A stretch of 64,000 nucleotides of DNA from Oceanospirillales bacterium (GTDB taxonomy: Bacteria > Pseudomonadota > Gammaproteobacteria > Pseudomonadales > Endozoicomonadaceae). Under the pieces are notes generated by a model that worked only from the letters and a program-made list of their open reading frames with translations, was not told the DNA's origin and did no database searches. Below are positions 37,921-46,932 of the stretch, piece after piece. The position numbers and the translations under genes were made by a program. Location of the stretch: the NCBI GenBank assembly GCA_004762125.1, contig SIHQ01000020.1, positions 1-64,000 on the forward strand. Reading direction: 5' to 3'. Position 1 is the stretch's first letter. Each line of letters starts with the position of its first letter.

Positions 37921-38658
37921 ATGACCTCCCAACCGGAATCCGAAAAAACGGTTCATAACGTTGATCCAGCTGAAATCGCCAAATTCGAAGAACTGGCTAG
38001 TCGCTGGTGGGATCGGGATGGCGAATTTAAACCACTGCACGAAATCAACCCCTTGCGCCTTAACTTTATTGATGAGCGGGTTGGCCTGGCTGGCAAGAAA
38101 ATTCTGGATGTCGGTTGCGGTGGTGGCATTCTTAGCGAATCCATGGCTCTGCGTGGCGCTGATGTTACCGGTATCGATATGGGCGAAGCGCCATTATCTG
38201 TAGCTCGGCTGCACTGCATGGAAAGTGAGGTTGAAGTCAACTATCGCCGTATTCCGGTAGAAGAACTGGCGGAAGAAATGCCAGGGCAATTTGACGTAGT
38301 TACCTGCCTGGAAATGCTGGAGCACGTTCCAGACCCGGAATCCGTGGTACGCGCCTGTCACAAGTTATTAAAACCGGGCGGCCAGATTTTCTTTGCCACC
38401 ATTAACCGAAACCCCAAATCCTGGCTCTTTGCCATTGTTGGCGCTGAATACGTTTTAAAGATGCTGCCTAAAGGCACTCACAATCACAAAAAATTCATCA
38501 AACCCAGCGAACTTTGTAACTGGATGCGAAAAACCGAACTGGCCGTACACGACATGACCGGAATGGTTTTCAACCCTCTGACCAATGTCTACAAGCTCAA
38601 CAAGAATGATACCGACGTCAATTATCTGATTTACGGCAGCAAATCGGATCAGGCATGA
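37921..38658 (+). CDS. ubiG: Ubiquinone biosynthesis O-methyltransferase
   Basis: UbiG performs both O-methylations in ubiquinone synthesis. The 245 residues have the SAM motif [16 protein letters not shown], acidic loop GIDMGEAPL, and the UbiG segments [21 protein letters not shown] and [11 protein letters not shown]. The stop overlaps the next start (ATGA), so ubiG, mupP and yciK are an operon, as in Pseudomonas. Confidence 0.97.
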   Translation: MTSQPESEKTVHNVDPAEIAKFEELASRWWDRDGEFKPLHEINPLRLNFIDERVGLAGKKILDVGCGGGILSESMALRGADVTGIDMGEAPLSVARLHCMESEVEVNYRRIPVEELAEEMPGQFDVVTCLEMLEHVPDPESVVRACHKLLKPGGQIFFATINRNPKSWLFAIVGAEYVLKMLPKGTHNHKKFIKPSELCNWMRKTELAVHDMTGMVFNPLTNVYKLNKNDTDVNYLIYGSKSDQA

Positions 38659-39371
38659 AACAGAAAAATCAGAACATCAAAGCTATCTTCTTCGATCTTG
38701 ACGGCACACTGATGGACACTGCTAGCGATTTTATCAGCGTCATTCATCAAATGCAGACTCAGGATCGAAAACCATTAATTGATCCCGAGGTCATTTACAA
38801 AAATGTCTCCGAAGGGTCACGAAAAATGGTTGAGCTGGCCTATCAGCTTGAGCCCGGTACTCAGGCGCTTGAAGATAAACGTAATGAACTGCTTGATTGT
38901 TACGACCGCCATATAAACAAGGTAAATCGAGCCTCACCGGCCATGCTTTATCAGGGGATCAGCACACTACTGAATACTCTCGATGAAAAAGGCCTTATCT
39001 GGGGCGTAATAACCAATAAACCGGAGAGCTATGCCTCTCTACTGATCGAACAGAACGGCCTAACAGATCGCATTAAAACTCTGGTCTGCCCAGATCACAT
39101 CAGTCGCACAAAACCTGACCCGGAATCACTGCTTCTTGCCTGTCAGCAGACCGGCGTATCACCAGAGCAATGCCTTTATATTGGCGACCACGTTCGCGAT
39201 ATAGAAGCGGGGCGCGCTGCCGGAATGACAACAGTAGCTGCTTTGTACGGCTACATACTGGACGACGACGATCCTGCACAATGGCAGGCTGATCACACCA
39301 TCAATCAAGCCAGCGACATTTTACCTTTACTGGAAAGCATGGAGTGGCAACTGCCACGGAGAAATCACTAA
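38655..39371 (+). CDS. mupP: HAD phosphatase, MupP/Gph type
   Basis: A 238-residue HAD phosphatase with motif [12 protein letters not shown], motif II ITNKPE, motif III lysine in KPDPESLL, and motif [17 protein letters not shown]. Between ubiG and yciK, this gene in Pseudomonas is MupP, which dephosphorylates N-acetylmuramate 6-phosphate in cell-wall recycling. Sequence alone cannot separate it from phosphoglycolate phosphatase. It overlaps both neighbours by 1-4 bp. Confidence 0.85.
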   Translation: MKQKNQNIKAIFFDLDGTLMDTASDFISVIHQMQTQDRKPLIDPEVIYKNVSEGSRKMVELAYQLEPGTQALEDKRNELLDCYDRHINKVNRASPAMLYQGISTLLNTLDEKGLIWGVITNKPESYASLLIEQNGLTDRIKTLVCPDHISRTKPDPESLLLACQQTGVSPEQCLYIGDHVRDIEAGRAAGMTTVAALYGYILDDDDPAQWQADHTINQASDILPLLESMEWQLPRRNH

Positions 39372-40129
39372 TGTTTGAATACTCAGCACCAGCCAACCTA
39401 CTGGAAGGCAAAATCGTTCTAGTGACGGGTGCCGGTAGCGGCATTGGCCGAACAGCGGCACTGACTTACGCAAAGCACGGTGCAACCGTTGTATTACTGG
39501 GTCGAACCACCAGTAAGCTGGAAGCCGTTTACGATGAAATCGAAAGCAATGGCTGGCCTCAGGCCGCCATCTACCCCATGAATCTGACCGGCGCCAGCGA
39601 AGAAGACTACGCCAGCTTGGCCGCCACGCTGGAAAAAGAGTTCGGCCGACTCGACGGACTACTGCATAACGCTGGGCTGCTTGGTGAGCTGAAAGCTATT
39701 GCCCAGTACGATTACGACAAGTGGCAGGAACTCATGCAGGTTAACCTGAATGCTCCCTTCCTGCTGACTCGGGAGATGATTCCTTTGCTAAGAGAGTCTG
39801 AAGCCGGCTCCATCATTTTCACTTCATCCGGCGTTGGTCATAAAGGTCGTGCGCACTGGGGTGCTTATAGCGTCTCAAAGTTTGCCAACGAAGGTCTGAT
39901 GCAAATCGTTGCTGATGAGGAAGACGGAATTTCTAACGTCCGTGCTAACAGCTTGAATCCGGGCGGAACCCGAACCGCAATGCGCGCATCCGCATTTCCC
40001 GGCGAAGATCCAGCCACCCGTCCTACGCCAGAAGACATTATGCCTCTCTATCTCTATCTGATGGGCAGTGACAGCAAAGACGTTAGCGGGCAAGCATTCC
40101 ACGCTCAAAAAGCCAACAATGCCCAATAA
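39371..40129 (+). CDS. yciK: YciK-family short-chain dehydrogenase
   Basis: A 252-residue SDR oxidoreductase. I start at ATG 39371, which shares its A with the mupP stop (TAATG); the frame is open to 39344. The cofactor motif is VTGAGSGIGRTAAL, with NAG in HNAGLLGEL and the catalytic Ser with Tyr-x3-Lys in FTSSGVGHKGRAHWGAYSVSK. E. coli YciK is the nearest known relative; substrate unknown. A spacer then separates it from the phosphatase gene. Confidence 0.93.
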   Translation: MFEYSAPANLLEGKIVLVTGAGSGIGRTAALTYAKHGATVVLLGRTTSKLEAVYDEIESNGWPQAAIYPMNLTGASEEDYASLAATLEKEFGRLDGLLHNAGLLGELKAIAQYDYDKWQELMQVNLNAPFLLTREMIPLLRESEAGSIIFTSSGVGHKGRAHWGAYSVSKFANEGLMQIVADEEDGISNVRANSLNPGGTRTAMRASAFPGEDPATRPTPEDIMPLYLYLMGSDSKDVSGQAFHAQKANNAQ

Positions 40130-40202
40130 GCAATAAATACAGGGAACTCCCGGCAGGATTCAGTATCCAATGCTTTTTTGAATCTATTTGTCGGGGTTCT
40201 TC

Positions 40203-41789
40203 ATGCTGAGACGATCACTGTTTATTCTTTTCTGGTTACTTCTTCCCTCTGTAACCACAGCCCAACCATCTCATACTCAGAAAGACCTGAACGAAGAGCG
40301 TGTAATCGCATCTCTCTGGCAGCAAGAGAGCCCTGAATTTGAAGCGTTGGTGTATCAAACATACAACTTCGCCACCGACTCCCTTCCTGAATTGCTTAAG
40401 AGCACACCGAAAAGCAAAAAACCAGCCATCGTTGTTGATATTGACGACACTCTACTAAAAAGTGCTGGCTACTTTTCCAGTCTTATCGGTACCAATGACA
40501 AACGGACCATTGAACGTTCAAACCACTGGTGGCAGAACAAAGCTCTGCCTGATCTTCCCGGCGCCAAATATTTTCTGACCAGAGCCAACGACTCAGGTAT
40601 AGAAATTTTCTACATCAGCGGTCGTTTTAACTCAGTAAAAAAAGCAGCACTGACAAACCTGCGAGCACTTGGTTTTCCCATTAAAAGTGAGGAGCAATTG
40701 CTTTTCCAGGAAACAGACAAGAACACCATAAGCAAAGAAAGTAAAAGAGCATCTATTCGTAACAAAGGCTATTTCATACTGATGTTGATTGGTGACCAGC
40801 TTGAAGATCTTGGCCCTGCCATTAACGCCAGCCTGCCACAAAAAAGACACTGGCTGTACAACAACCAGAATCACCTCGGAAAAGACTGGTTTTATATTCC
40901 CAACCTTATTTATGGCTCATGGGAAACAACCGTCAACGGAAACCTGACCAGACCAACCCTTGAAGAGCAACGCTTAGCTCGAATAGCCGCTCTCAACAAC
41001 AGCTATTACCCAGAGTTGAAAGACCCTCTTTATGCGCACCAAAGTACTTCAGCCTTTCTGTGGCAGCATGCTTCAGCCGAATCCGATGCATCAGCACTGC
41101 AGACATTTAACAGAATTGACCAGGTCACCAGTAAAATAGACAAAACACAAACCAGCAACCCGGCAATCACCATCGCATTAAACGGCAGTGTTCTGGAATA
41201 TATGCCCGCAACACCGGGCCCAGATGACCAACCTGACAAACATTATCAGTGGTTCAGCCGTCTTTTTGATGACAGCAATCTGGTGGCCGGCGTCAATGAA
41301 ACCCTCCTGAACGCCAAAAATCAGGGCTATGATATTTTCTACGTTGCCGACACCGCACTTTCATCCATGGGCGGCAATAATTCACAAGAAAAACGCCAAC
41401 TGCTTGCCGAAAAACTTGAAGCGTCAGGACTGCCTCACCACGATGAGAAACACATATTACTCTCCAGTGATTACTGCCCAAACGAAGAAAGTAACTGCCC
41501 CACTGAACATAAAACCAGAGCTTTATCATCAGGCCTGCACGACGGCAAGAAATACACTCTAGTACTTCAGATTGGAAACTTGCTCAGTGATTTTGAATTA
41601 CCAAAGATAAACAACAAGCAAGACGTCGCTGGATATAAGGAGCTATTTGGCCGGCAGTACTTTCTCATTCCCTGCCCGCTGCATCATGACAGCCTTTTTA
41701 AAGCTACCGGGCAAGAACAACTGACAACAAACGACCATGAAACAATGGCAAGAATAAGAAGAGATAAAGCAAAGGAAGCATCTGACTGA
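40203..41789 (+). CDS. Exported acid phosphatase with two HAD domains, second degenerate
   Basis: A 528-residue protein starting at ATG 40203 (GGGG ribosome site); a TTG five codons upstream is less likely. A signal peptide (LFILFWLLLPSVTTA) is followed by a class B/lipoprotein e(P4)-type HAD domain (about 35-260): ESPEFEALVYQTYNFATDSL, motif I VVDIDDTLL, IFYISGR, and motif IV LMLIGDQLEDLG. The second half (about 290-510) repeats the layout: LWQHASAESDA, ITIALNGSVLEY in place of motif I, DIFYVADTA, then LVLQIGNLLSDF. The catalytic aspartates of motif I are lost there (Leu-Asn-Gly), so half two looks non-catalytic. It probably acts on phosphomonoesters in the periplasm. Confidence 0.8.
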   Translation: MLRRSLFILFWLLLPSVTTAQPSHTQKDLNEERVIASLWQQESPEFEALVYQTYNFATDSLPELLKSTPKSKKPAIVVDIDDTLLKSAGYFSSLIGTNDKRTIERSNHWWQNKALPDLPGAKYFLTRANDSGIEIFYISGRFNSVKKAALTNLRALGFPIKSEEQLLFQETDKNTISKESKRASIRNKGYFILMLIGDQLEDLGPAINASLPQKRHWLYNNQNHLGKDWFYIPNLIYGSWETTVNGNLTRPTLEEQRLARIAALNNSYYPELKDPLYAHQSTSAFLWQHASAESDASALQTFNRIDQVTSKIDKTQTSNPAITIALNGSVLEYMPATPGPDDQPDKHYQWFSRLFDDSNLVAGVNETLLNAKNQGYDIFYVADTALSSMGGNNSQEKRQLLAEKLEASGLPHHDEKHILLSSDYCPNEESNCPTEHKTRALSSGLHDGKKYTLVLQIGNLLSDFELPKINNKQDVAGYKELFGRQYFLIPCPLHHDSLFKATGQEQLTTNDHETMARIRRDKAKEASD

Positions 41790-41810
41790 TAGCGTTTTTG
41801 TGACAGAGCA

Positions 41811-41854
41811 CCTGATTCGTAGTCAGGTACTCTACCCAGCTGAGCTACGAGCGC
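41811..41854 (-). pseudogene. tRNA-Arg(ACG) 5' fragment
   Basis: On the minus strand a tRNA starts GCGCTCGTAGCTCAGCTGGG, with the D arm (GCTC...GAGT) and the full anticodon arm CCTGA-CTACGAA-TCAGG, anticodon ACG. The sequence then departs from a tRNA: no T arm and no 3' acceptor strand are found. This is 44 nt of the 5' half of tRNA-Arg, the kind of relic left by integration or deletion at a tRNA gene. Confidence 0.8.
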
Positions 41855-41917
41855 ATTTCAACAAGGATGAAACTATATGATTTCATTTTCATAAAGCCAA
41901 CCTATTCAATATAAATA

Positions 41918-42388
41918 CTATTTCATTGCCGCAACGGCTGTTTTAGCGCATTCCTGATCATGCTCAACATAACCACCAGCCACACCAATAGCGCCGATTA
42001 ACTTACCTGACTTTGAAAAAACAGGCTCACCACCTCCCACAGTTAATAGACCAGGGAAAACTTTGAATTCAGGTTTTTTACTGGTGATGTTTGCGATATC
42101 ACCGCTGGGCATTGACCATGAAAGTGAAGAGCCAGCCTTTAACGTAGCTCCGGTTAGCGCTGCAGGTAGCGCCTCATCCATTCTAAATGAAGCCACTACA
42201 TCATCGCCACGATCAATAATGATCATAGCCATATTCCAGCCTTTTTTTGCAGCCAGCTCATGACAAGCCTGAACACCTTTTAACGCTTTGGCTGATGACA
42301 GATAAGGACGACTGTCTTCTGCTTGCACAGAAGAAGCGGCCACAACGCTTAAAGCCAGAGACGCGCAGAGTGCTGTTATTTTTTTCAT
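41918..42388 (-). CDS. Periplasmic GlcG/HbpS-family protein
   Basis: A 156-residue exported protein with a signal peptide (LCASLALSVVAASSVQA). The rest is a GlcG/HbpS domain: ACHELAAKKGWNMAMIIIDRGD, RMDEALPAALTGATLKAGSS, and the glycine-rich GLLTVGGGEPVFSKSGKLIGAIGVAGG. Some members bind haem; others have no known role. It is divergent from the nhaC-type gene. Confidence 0.87.
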   Translation of the reverse strand: MKKITALCASLALSVVAASSVQAEDSRPYLSSAKALKGVQACHELAAKKGWNMAMIIIDRGDDVVASFRMDEALPAALTGATLKAGSSLSWSMPSGDIANITSKKPEFKVFPGLLTVGGGEPVFSKSGKLIGAIGVAGGYVEHDQECAKTAVAAMK

Positions 42389-42582
42389 CGAGGTTTCTCA
42401 TTATTTGAATATCGGGTGCCAGTCGTGAATAGTAACCAACTCATAGCCGCAAAAAAATCACTGCTGCAAAAATATACACTTATTAACTTCTTTCTCTGAA
42501 TTCTATCGCCAGTCAAATCACTACACCTTCACGTGATACAGATCATTTTTTTGACTGATTCTAGCTTGTGTAGAATCAAAAA

Positions 42583-42596
42583 TTGATCTATATCAA
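42583..42596. promoter_or_regulatory. FNR/Anr-type site upstream of the antiporter-asparaginase pair
   Basis: TTGAT-CTAT-ATCAA is a perfect match to the FNR/Anr consensus TTGAT-N4-ATCAA. A -10-like TAGGAT lies at 42619-42624, so a transcription start near 42631 would put the site centre about 41.5 bp upstream, the class II activator position. Confidence 0.7.
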
Positions 42597-42666
42597 TCGC
42601 TTATAAGTGATCACTCCATAGGATGGCGACGTATAAAGCTTTTTCATCTATTCGGAGTACAATTTA

Positions 42667-44097
42667 ATGGAACGGAAACTTCCCCTCCCGTCCATGCTTC
42701 AGGTTTTCCTGGTATTGGGCACTTTTCTTCTATTAGCTTTCTCATTTACAGCCAAGTTCAACCTGCCCATTCAACTGGCACTCTGTGTTGGTTGGTTTCT
42801 GGCCATGGCTCTGGGTATAAAACTCGGTCATAAATACAAAGATCTTGAAGCTGCTGCCGGCGAAGGTATCTATAAAGGTATGGGCGCTATTCTGATACTG
42901 CTTGCAGTAGGCGCCTTGGTTGGCACCTGGATCGCTGGCGGTATCGTACCCAGCATTATTTACTTTGGGTTGCAAACCATACACCCATCCATCTTTCTGC
43001 TGGCCACATTGATTATTTGCTCCATGACCGCTCTGGCTACAGGCACTTCCTGGGGTGCCGCAGGTACTGCAGGTATCGCCATGATGGGTATTGGTCAGGG
43101 ATTGGGCGTTCCAATGCCGGTAACAGCAGGCGCCATTCTTTCCGGCGTTTACTTTGGCGACAAACTATCACCACTATCCGACAGTGTTATCCTTGCGTCC
43201 TCTATGTCTGAAGTGGAAATTGTTGACCATATTAAAGGCATGTTGCCTATCAGTCTGACAGCCTACGCACTGACTGCTGTAGCCTTTACAGTCTACGGAC
43301 TGCAGTTTGGCGGCAACGCTGACATGGCTCAGGTTCAGGCCGTCATGCAAGTGTTGGACGGCACTTTCAATATCTCAATACTGTCTTTTGTTCCCGTTAT
43401 TATTGTTCTTCTTTTGCTGTCAAGGAAGTTTCCTTCCTATCCGGTCATTATGTTGGGTTCTGCTCTGGGTATCCTCTGGGCAATACTGTTTCAGGACAGA
43501 GCACCGGTTGAAGCCATCAGCAGTGTCTGGGCGCCTTTGTCCATGACCTCCGGTAACGCATTTATTGATAACATTCTCAATCGTGGTGGCATGTCCAACA
43601 TGCTGGGCTCTGTTGCTGTCATTATCTTCGGCCTGGGTTTTGGGGGATTACTCGACAAGGTAGGTATTCTGGAAACCGTTGCTAAACAGTATGAAAACAG
43701 GATCACCAACGAAGGCAACCTAACCGTTTATACCGTTCTTACCGCCTTCTTTGCCAACGTGTTTGGCAGTGCCATGTACGTGTCGCTGATTCTGACTCCG
43801 AAAATCATGTCCGGCAGCTATGACCGCATGAACGTTGACCGTCGCATGCTTTCCCGCAGTGCCGAGTTCGGCGGTACACTGACATCCGGTATGGTACCAT
43901 GGAGCGATAACGGCATCTTTATGGCCGGTCTGCTGGGTGTATCCACCGTTGCCTACATTCCCTATATGTGGATGAGTTTCATCAGTATTGGTCTGGTTAT
44001 CGCCTTCGCTTATCTGGGTAAGTTCCGCCCTAATGATCAGCGTTACGTTAAGTCCAGTGACAAATCACTGTATCAGACCGAAATGGCCGGCGCCTGA
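42667..44097 (+). CDS. nhaC: NhaC-family antiporter
   Basis: A 476-residue inner-membrane carrier with about eleven hydrophobic segments. It fits the NhaC family by GAILSGVYFGDKLSPLSDSV, TGTSWGAAGTAGIAMMGIGQGLG, and the C-terminal EFGGTLTSGMVPWSDNG. The family includes Na+/H+ exchangers and malate/lactate exchangers. The pairing with an asparaginase and an FNR-type site suggests dicarboxylate or aspartate exchange under low oxygen; this is inference. Confidence 0.88.
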   Translation: MERKLPLPSMLQVFLVLGTFLLLAFSFTAKFNLPIQLALCVGWFLAMALGIKLGHKYKDLEAAAGEGIYKGMGAILILLAVGALVGTWIAGGIVPSIIYFGLQTIHPSIFLLATLIICSMTALATGTSWGAAGTAGIAMMGIGQGLGVPMPVTAGAILSGVYFGDKLSPLSDSVILASSMSEVEIVDHIKGMLPISLTAYALTAVAFTVYGLQFGGNADMAQVQAVMQVLDGTFNISILSFVPVIIVLLLLSRKFPSYPVIMLGSALGILWAILFQDRAPVEAISSVWAPLSMTSGNAFIDNILNRGGMSNMLGSVAVIIFGLGFGGLLDKVGILETVAKQYENRITNEGNLTVYTVLTAFFANVFGSAMYVSLILTPKIMSGSYDRMNVDRRMLSRSAEFGGTLTSGMVPWSDNGIFMAGLLGVSTVAYIPYMWMSFISIGLVIAFAYLGKFRPNDQRYVKSSDKSLYQTEMAGA

Positions 44098-44134
44098 TCC
44101 TGCCGATTCAAATATTCGAAAAATAGTTTAATGA

Positions 44135-44173
44135 CACCCCGTTAATCCATACACTGGTCTGACGGGGTTTCTT
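44135..44173 (+). terminator. Terminator between the antiporter and asparaginase genes
   Basis: ACCCCGT at 44136 pairs with ACGGGGT at 44162 across a 19-base loop, followed by TTTCTTG. A weak to moderate terminator; some read-through to ansA is likely. Confidence 0.6.
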
Positions 44174-44205
44174 GTTTAAGAGCAACAGATTTTGAGAGCA
44201 AGACA

Positions 44206-45219
44206 ATGACGAAGAAAATCTACGTTATTTACACCGGCGGCACTATTGGTATGCGACCGACCGATTCAGGCTACGCTCCTTCCGGCAATATGCTGGCATT
44301 GCTGGAAGAAAAGCTACCGGAACATGTACGGGCAGAACTACCGGATTTTGATCTGGTGGAATATGAGCAGCTTATAGATTCCAGTAATATCCGTCCGGAT
44401 AACTGGAAACAGATTGCTACCGACATTGCCGACCATTACGATCAGTATGATGGTTTTGTCGTACTTCACGGCACTGACACCATGGCTTATTCCAGCTCCA
44501 TGATGTCGTTTATGCTGAGAAACCTTGATAAGCCCGTTATCTTTACCGGCTCCCAGATTCCCCTGTGCGAAGCTCGTACCGACGGTTTAGAAAATTTTGT
44601 TGGTGCACTGACACTGGCTGCCGACGAACGCATTAAGGAAGTCTGCCTCTATTTTAATGGCCGATTGATGCGCGGCAACCGTGCCCGTAAACAGAACGCT
44701 TATCTGTTTGACGCCTTCGATTCACCGAACTTCCCATGGCTGGGTCGAGCCGATATCAATATCGAGCTGAGCGAGTATCTGCTGCTGAAACCGGCAAAAA
44801 AGCCGGAATTTATGCTGGACTGCGACTCCAACAGCAATGTCGCTATTCTTCAGCTCTTCCCCGGCATCACCGCTGATTTTGTCGAAGCGACACTAAACCA
44901 ACCATTCAAAGCCTTTATCATGAGAACCTACGGCACAGGCAATGGCCCTGATGGGGATCAGGCATTACTTGATGCACTGAAGAAAGCGACTGATTCCGGC
45001 AAGATTATTGTTAACCTGACCCAGTGTCATCGCGGTACGGTTCATCAGGGTAGTTATGCGGCTGGTTCAGCATTGGCTAATGCAGGTGTTATTGGCGGAC
45101 TGGATACCACTACGGAAGCGATGTTCTGCAAGCTTCATCATTTACTGTCATGCGGTAAAACACCTGAGCAGGTCACTGCCCAGATCAGTGTTGACCTTGC
45201 TGGTGAAATATCTCTCTGA
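44206..45219 (+). CDS. ansA: Type I asparaginase
   Basis: A 337-residue cytoplasmic asparaginase converting asparagine to aspartate and ammonia. The two catalytic threonine blocks are YVIYTGGTIGMRPTDSGYAP and VVLHGTDTMAYSSSMMSFM. FTGSQIPLCEARTDGLEN and QCHRGTVHQGSYAAGSAL are family-typical. It has no signal peptide. It lies 108 bp downstream of the antiporter gene. Confidence 0.95.
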   Translation: MTKKIYVIYTGGTIGMRPTDSGYAPSGNMLALLEEKLPEHVRAELPDFDLVEYEQLIDSSNIRPDNWKQIATDIADHYDQYDGFVVLHGTDTMAYSSSMMSFMLRNLDKPVIFTGSQIPLCEARTDGLENFVGALTLAADERIKEVCLYFNGRLMRGNRARKQNAYLFDAFDSPNFPWLGRADINIELSEYLLLKPAKKPEFMLDCDSNSNVAILQLFPGITADFVEATLNQPFKAFIMRTYGTGNGPDGDQALLDALKKATDSGKIIVNLTQCHRGTVHQGSYAAGSALANAGVIGGLDTTTEAMFCKLHHLLSCGKTPEQVTAQISVDLAGEISL

Positions 45220-45232
45220 ATAGACAGTCCGC

Positions 45233-45274
45233 CCTGTATATCAGTTCACTCGTGAGGAGTAATTGATATACAGG
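45233..45274. repeat. Perfect 11-bp inverted repeat after ansA
   Basis: CCTGTATATCA at 45233-45243 and TGATATACAGG at 45264-45274 are exact inverse copies 20 bp apart. No T-run follows. It could be an operator for the DUF4136 gene or an mRNA-stabilising stem for ansA. Confidence 0.6.
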
Positions 45275-45400
45275 TACCCTGCCTTCTACTCTCATTAAAA
45301 GAATACACGACATTATCGACCAGGCTTGAACCAGCTTTGATTCTGAAGCATGCGAATAACCTTCTCTCGTAATCACCTATTCACTGTCGTGGAGTTGCCA

Positions 45401-45955
45401 ATGAGAGCTTTAGTCATTGTTTTATCTATCCTGCTGCTTAGTGCCTGTAACTCAATGCAAACCAGCTGGGATTTCAACCCTGTCGTCGATTTCAGCAAAT
45501 ATCACACCTACGCATGGGTCAACAAGCGAACGGTTAATAAAGCAGAAGCATTCGAAAGCCTCTCTTCTGGTAGAGTTCATTCCGTTGTAGACACAAACCT
45601 CACCGAAAAGGGGTTAAAGGTTACCTCAAAAAAATCAGCACAACTGCTGGTTAATTACCTGACTGAAACGGATAAAAAGCTGGATGTTGAAACTTTCAAC
45701 ACCGGTTTTGGTTACGCTCCCTATCTGGGGCCTGACTGGTGGTGGAATGAACCCCAGACAACCACCAGCGTACATGAATACAAAGAACGCATTTTTATTC
45801 TGGATTTGATTGATGCCAAAACAAAAAAAATAGTTTGGCGTGGCACATTAGAAGAACCCCGGAAAGAAGGACAAACACCGGAACAACGCTGGACAGATAT
45901 TGAGAAAGAAGTCACCGAACTGCTTAAAGATTACCCCCCAAAATCTAAAATTTAA
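45401..45955 (+). CDS. DUF4136 lipoprotein
   Basis: A 184-residue lipoprotein. I start at ATG 45401 (GGAG ribosome site, MRALVIVLSILLLSACN), which gives a lipobox LSAC near residue 16; the frame is open to 45350. The mature part opens FNPVVDFSKYHTYAWVN and ends with ERIFILDLIDAKTKKIVWRG, both DUF4136 hallmarks. Function is unknown; likely outer-membrane or periplasmic. A hairpin terminator follows at 45975. Confidence 0.88.
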   Translation: MRALVIVLSILLLSACNSMQTSWDFNPVVDFSKYHTYAWVNKRTVNKAEAFESLSSGRVHSVVDTNLTEKGLKVTSKKSAQLLVNYLTETDKKLDVETFNTGFGYAPYLGPDWWWNEPQTTTSVHEYKERIFILDLIDAKTKKIVWRGTLEEPRKEGQTPEQRWTDIEKEVTELLKDYPPKSKI

Positions 45956-45974
45956 TCTTTCTCGCTAAAAAATA

Positions 45975-45999
45975 AAGAAGAGGTCAACCACCTCTTCTT
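45975..45999 (+). terminator. Terminator after the DUF4136 gene
   Basis: AAGAAGAGGT pairs exactly with ACCTCTTCTT across a CAACC loop, with a short T-rich trail. Confidence 0.7.
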
Positions 46000-46307
46000 C
46001 ATCACATCGTTAGTTTAAGCTCCCCCCCCCTTTAAACCTCACCCAACATAGAGCCCTCTCCCTGAAAAAATAATCATACCCATACATAAAAAATATAACT
46101 TTTTATTTATATTATTAACTCAAGAATATCTAATTCATTTTTTAAACTTCGCCTTAAACACCACAATCCAACACCATTTAACTTTCAACACACTATGAAT
46201 TCAGATTTCAATACAGGGATTAGTGAATCACTATTCATATAAATCGTATGTTCTCAGAAACTGCTGCTTTGAGGTAAAAAGTCAATATACGACTACCCTC
46301 TTAAACT
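46000..46307. other. AT-rich intergenic stretch with a nine-C run
   Basis: A run of nine C lies at 46022-46030 in otherwise AT-rich, gene-free DNA. This is the junction of the core block with IS66 debris. Confidence 0.5.
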
Positions 46308-46868
46308 ATGACTTTTCTATTCTCCATCGTGGGTGACCAGCAAAATGCTCTGACCGAAAAGCTGATGAAGCCTGTCTTGCAACAACAAGCCCAAGCTCAA
46401 TACTGGTGTTTGAACTGGTTTTGGGACATTTATAGAGACCTGAAGGCGTTTAAAGAAGGACCTTCCGAAGAGCAAGCTAAACAAATCAGAGCTGATTTCC
46501 ATAGCCTGATCCATACAGAAGTAGAGTGTGAAGGGGTACAGGATGCACTGGGAGGGCTAGCAGTTTTTGAAAAAGAACTATTAGAAGTCCTTGATGATTC
46601 AAGCTTGCCGCTGCATAACAATCTTAGTGAAAGTCAGATAAGGGAACACGCTAAGCGTCGTAAAGTTAGCGGCGGGACGCGAAGCAAAGCAGGGAGGCAG
46701 AGTCGCGATACCTTTGCCAGCCTGAAGAAAACGTGTCGTCTGTATGGTCTCTCTTTTTGGGATTATCTGAAAAGTCGACTAATGGGCGACGGGGTATTTC
46801 CTAGATTAAGTGGTTTGATTGAAGAAGCTTCACGCTATCTGCCGTGCGGTGTTTCCAGCAGTTACTGA
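46308..46868 (+). pseudogene. IS66-family transposase, C-terminal fragment
   Basis: The 186-codon frame covers only the end of an IS66 transposase: LPLHNNLSESQIREHAKRRK, VSGGTRSKAGRQSRDTFASL and KKTCRLYGLSFWDYL are family blocks. The N-terminal two-thirds and the small accessory ORFs are absent, so it cannot be active. It immediately precedes the collagen-like gene. Confidence 0.85.
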
Positions 46869-46932
46869 GCACATACTATAAATCAAACCTATACTCGTGG
46901 CCTGTTAAATATGAATCAACGAGGAGTAGTCA

